39,134 bases of DNA from Parasitella parasitica (Eukaryota > Mucoromycota > Mucoromycetes > Mucorales > Mucoraceae). Of this stretch, positions 36,187-39,134 are shown piece after piece. The stretch's first letter is position 1; each line of letters starts with the position of its first letter. A program made the position numbers and the translations under genes. A model generated the notes under the pieces. The model did not search any database. It saw only the letters and a program-made list of their open reading frames with translations, and was not told the origin of the DNA. The stretch lies in the NCBI GenBank assembly GCA_025201805.1, contig MU619247.1, positions 83,313 through 122,446 on the forward strand, given 5' to 3'.

Positions 36187-39134
36187 TTTTTTTTCTTTTC
36201 TTTTAAAATGAGTTTTATTTGTTGCACGTAAAGATGGACTTACAGACCATCAGAAGCGGTGCTCAACAATGTGAAAATATGGATAAGGGTAATTATACTG
36301 AAACGGTAAAGATAAAATAAATGTAAGATAATAGAGCGAGGAGAAGAGAGAAAAAAATATAAACTGCATCTAAAACTGTGTCAATTACGCAGAAGATGAA
36401 AACAGAACATCTTCTGATTGCATTTTAAGAACTGAGTAGCGGAAGGATGAAAGGAGGGAATTGGATGTTAGAGGGGTTGCATCAAAGATAAACCACTAAT
36501 GAGCCTTCCATACTTCAGTAATGGCAATGATGAGTAGTGGTGATAGTTTGAGGGAGGATTTGTGGGGGGGAGAACCTCGATCAAGTCGAAATTAAGTGAA
36601 TACAGCGCGTCCATAATCATACGAAGGGTACAGCCTGGCCACAGGTATTCTAGAATCAATCGTTCCCAGAAATGTTGCTTTTCTTCGCAGTAAAAGAAAA
36701 AATGGGCAGTAGATTCCATCGTTGTGAGGCAAAGAGCGCAGTGGGGATCGTTGGCTGGGTTGCAATGATAGTGGAATAGCTTGGTAGGGATTTTTCCTTG
36801 TATGAGCCTGTAGATGACGTTCCGTTGTGAGTGGTTAAGAAAAAGCGCCCAAAACTGTTTCCAGAGGATAGGAGATGTGACCTGTGTAGAAGGCAAACGG
36901 CGTGTTGTAGCTTCAATAACCATCATGCGGAAGCTCCGCGTTCTGCCATGATCAAACTCGAAATTATCATCGTGTGGTTGAATGGCAAGATGTTTGCGGA
37001 AGGAAGCAAAATTCAACATGGCTTGGATATGAGAAAGATCATCCTAGTTGTAAAGATTAAGGGAAGAAGGCTCAAGACAAGCTCGAAAGAAAGGAGCAAA
37101 CAAACAGTCTGCTCTGGCTAGTGCATTGTACAGCTTCCTTGTGACAATTTTGAGATCGCGAGGTATTCAGTCGATGAGTATGGGTGTTAGAAATAGCCCA
37201 ATTACCTGCAATTCAAAAATGTCGCTGATCTTCAAGGCCTTCAGCTTGGAAGAGAGTTTGTAGTTGGCAATTGTAGACGCTGTGACAGCAGAGATTGGTA
37301 GCAAGAGGCATTCAATAGGATTGCGATCTTGAGGAGAAAATACCCGTGGAATAACATCCATTGTTCGAAAGAGCATTGTGGTGGTGGAGGTGAGAGCGCC
37401 AAACGGAGGCGTAGAACGAGCAGCTGGGAACAGCAGACCAATGTCTAGAACTTCAGTTTCCAGTTGATTCTGAATGTGAACGCGCACATAGTTTGAAATA
37501 GCGGGTGGATGTGAGTGATCAAATAGAACAGGATCTAGCCAACGGTAGTATAGAGCTTTTTGCTGTACATAAATATCGATGATGCCAAGCCCACCGCTCG
37601 GTTTTGTAGTGACCATAAGATCCCAACTGAGAACAGGTGTAATGTTGGTGTTGATGAAAGAAATGATGACTGAACGGATGTTGTTGAGGAATTCTTGAGG
37701 AACAGGTAAGACACTGAGAATATACCAACAGTTGGAGGCAATGAGCAAGTTGACAATGGTAGCACGACCATATAAGGAGATAGAACGTCTAGTGTGAAAT
37801 TCTGTGGCCAGGCGCAGATTGCGAATAAAAGTAGTGAAGAAGTATTGTCTCTCTTGAATGGATTGCACCAAAGGGTAACCAAGATATGTGATAGCTTCGG
37901 CATTGGCAGTGGTCCAGATGTGCGAAATATCAAAATTTTGTAATGATGTAAGCCAAGGGTGTGAAATATCTTGCCCTGATAAGGAGATAGCACGAGTCTT
38001 GTGAAAATTAATTTGAGCATTGGGAGCCGCACTGTAGTTGACAAGATGAACAGTGACGAACTCTAAATCTGCTGATCTATGCAGAAAGAGCAATGTATCA
38101 TCAGCGTAGCTTAGAAGTTTGATAGCCGGAAGAGAAGGAGAGTGATCTGGATACCGACGATGGAAATGAAAGCCTTGGATGCGATCATCATCAAGAATGC
38201 TTCATAACAAAGGTTCAAGACCAAAGTTATACAATATGCATGAGATTGGGTCGCCCTGCTTCAGTCCACGGAGCTTTGGTACTGTATTCGAGGATAGGTG
38301 GCCATTGACATTAAGGACAATTTGGTTGTTCTTAAAGAGAGTGTAGATGGCTGTGACTAACGTCGAAGGGAAACCAAAGTAAAGTAGAACTGTTTGTAGA
38401 TATTCTAGATTGACTCTGTCGTAAGCTTTTTGTTGGTCCAGAAGTAATCCCAACCCAAAATCTTCTGTTTGGTTACTTGCAGTATCTTCTAAGATCATCT
38501 GTGCCAGCAATCCATTTGATGCAATGTACCGACCGGGCATGAAGCCCTGTTGGTGTGGGTTGATGATAGTAGTAGCTACTGACATAATTCGGCTGTTCAG
38601 AAGTCTAGTGAAGATTTTGCTATCGCAATTAACCAGTTGAAGAGGTCGATGGTTGCCAATATGGGATGTATCACCCTTCTTGGGTAGCAATGTCATAATA
38701 CTAATGCCCCACGAGAGAGGGAATATCGTATGCTTTAATGCCTGGTTATAAATATATAATACGAGGTCTTTGGCTGCTGGGTGACGAATGAGGAAACCGA
38801 GAATTTCATAAGGAATATGGTCGCTGCCTGGTGAGGATTTAGGCGGATGCCGCTTACTAGCCTCAATAATATCCTCGAGGTCAAAAGGAGCAATCAACGA
38901 ATCCTGATCTTCCAAAGTAATACGCAGATGATCATCCCTGTTTGAAGCAATTCCAAGTAGGGCATTGGTAGCTGTATGGTTGGAAGGTGTCGGGCGGTAT
39001 AATTCTGAGTAGAACTGGTGAATCACTTCGACTTTTTCTTCATGAGTGGTGGTAAGTATCCCTTGGGAGTTGTAAAGATGAGGAGTCTCCTGCTGTGCTG
39101 AGCGTGTCAATGCCATTCGCTTGAACAAGATTTG
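36187..39134 (-). mobile_element. LINE-type non-LTR retrotransposon, 3' part, decayed
   Basis: A minus-strand element entering from the right edge of the window. Its inferred 3' end is the A-rich tail (plus-strand T-rich bases 36187-36204), with an AATAAA on the element strand about 10 bases before the tail. Between stop 36468 and the tail lies a roughly 280-bp 3' UTR. The 5' portion, including any apurinic-type endonuclease domain, lies outside the window, so full length is unknown. Confidence 0.85.
36468..39134 (-). pseudogene. LINE ORF2: reverse transcriptase and zinc-binding domain, three in-frame stops
   Basis: A continuous minus-strand frame encodes the reverse transcriptase used for target-primed integration. 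Seen in order: PPKSSPGSDHIPYEIL, a motif with LLPKKGDTSHIGNHRPLQL, catalytic Asp in GLLLDQQKAYDRV, LRGLKQGDPISCILYNFGLE, the catalytic LSYADDTLLFL (about 38085-38120), the thumb region, and near the C-terminus a zf-RVT-like zinc-binding module CALC...STAHFFFYC. The frame is interrupted by TGA at 38202-38204, TGA at 37167-37169 and TAG at 37044-37046, but there is no frameshift. The first stop lies between the QGDP and YADD motifs, so no active enzyme can be made without readthrough. The beginning lies beyond the window. Confidence 0.9.

Overview
This window looks like nuclear DNA of a filamentous fungus, most likely an early-diverging Mucoromycota (Mucorales-type) species. The signs are many short introns (about 45-80 nt, GT...AG), AT-rich intergenic DNA with very long T tracts, a poly-HAMP hybrid histidine kinase of the fungal group III type, an NMA111-type protease, a dynactin subunit, and decayed MULE and LINE elements. 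The phylum assignment is inference. Nothing bacterial, plasmid or phage is visible. Gene models were spliced by eye from frame continuity, family signatures and phase-consistent splice sites; no transcript evidence was available.

Layout. 1-662: a complete MITE-like element with 20-bp inverted ends and TA duplication. 1217-6891: four minus-strand housekeeping genes: dynamitin (dynactin p50), a small RING/coiled-coil protein resembling Zip3/HEI10 proteins, RNA polymerase I subunit RPA12, and eIF2B epsilon. 6892-8910: gene-free DNA with traces of decayed coding sequence. 8911-17616 (plus): a giant soluble hybrid histidine kinase of about 2789 aa with 22 tandem 92-aa HAMP-type units, the most striking object in the window. 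17617-19642: gene-poor, with a possible LTR-like segment. 19643-22853 (minus): a biotin carboxylase-BCCP protein lacking any carboxyltransferase domain, then two unrecognised small genes.

23401-24477 (plus): an intronless GT10 alpha-1,3-fucosyltransferase with a C-terminal rather than N-terminal membrane anchor, just after a 57-nt T tract. 24606-26208 (plus): a nine-exon CaMK-type kinase. 26911-27975 (minus): a Gln/His-rich protein with probable unmapped 5' exons. 28881-29951 (plus): a two-finger C2H2 factor with a 10-N gap in its intron. 31328-34834 (plus): an NMA111/HtrA-like protease. 35624-36186: a frameshifted MULE/FAR1-type transposase remnant, cut by a minus-strand LINE (36187 to the window end) that has three in-frame stops and runs off the right edge.

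The genes are individually transcribed and do not form one pathway. Themes present are osmotic/stress signalling (hybrid kinase, CaMK), core information processing (RPA12, eIF2B epsilon), motor transport (dynamitin), cell-surface glycosylation (fucosyltransferase) and nuclear proteolysis (NMA111). Transposable elements sit at both ends.
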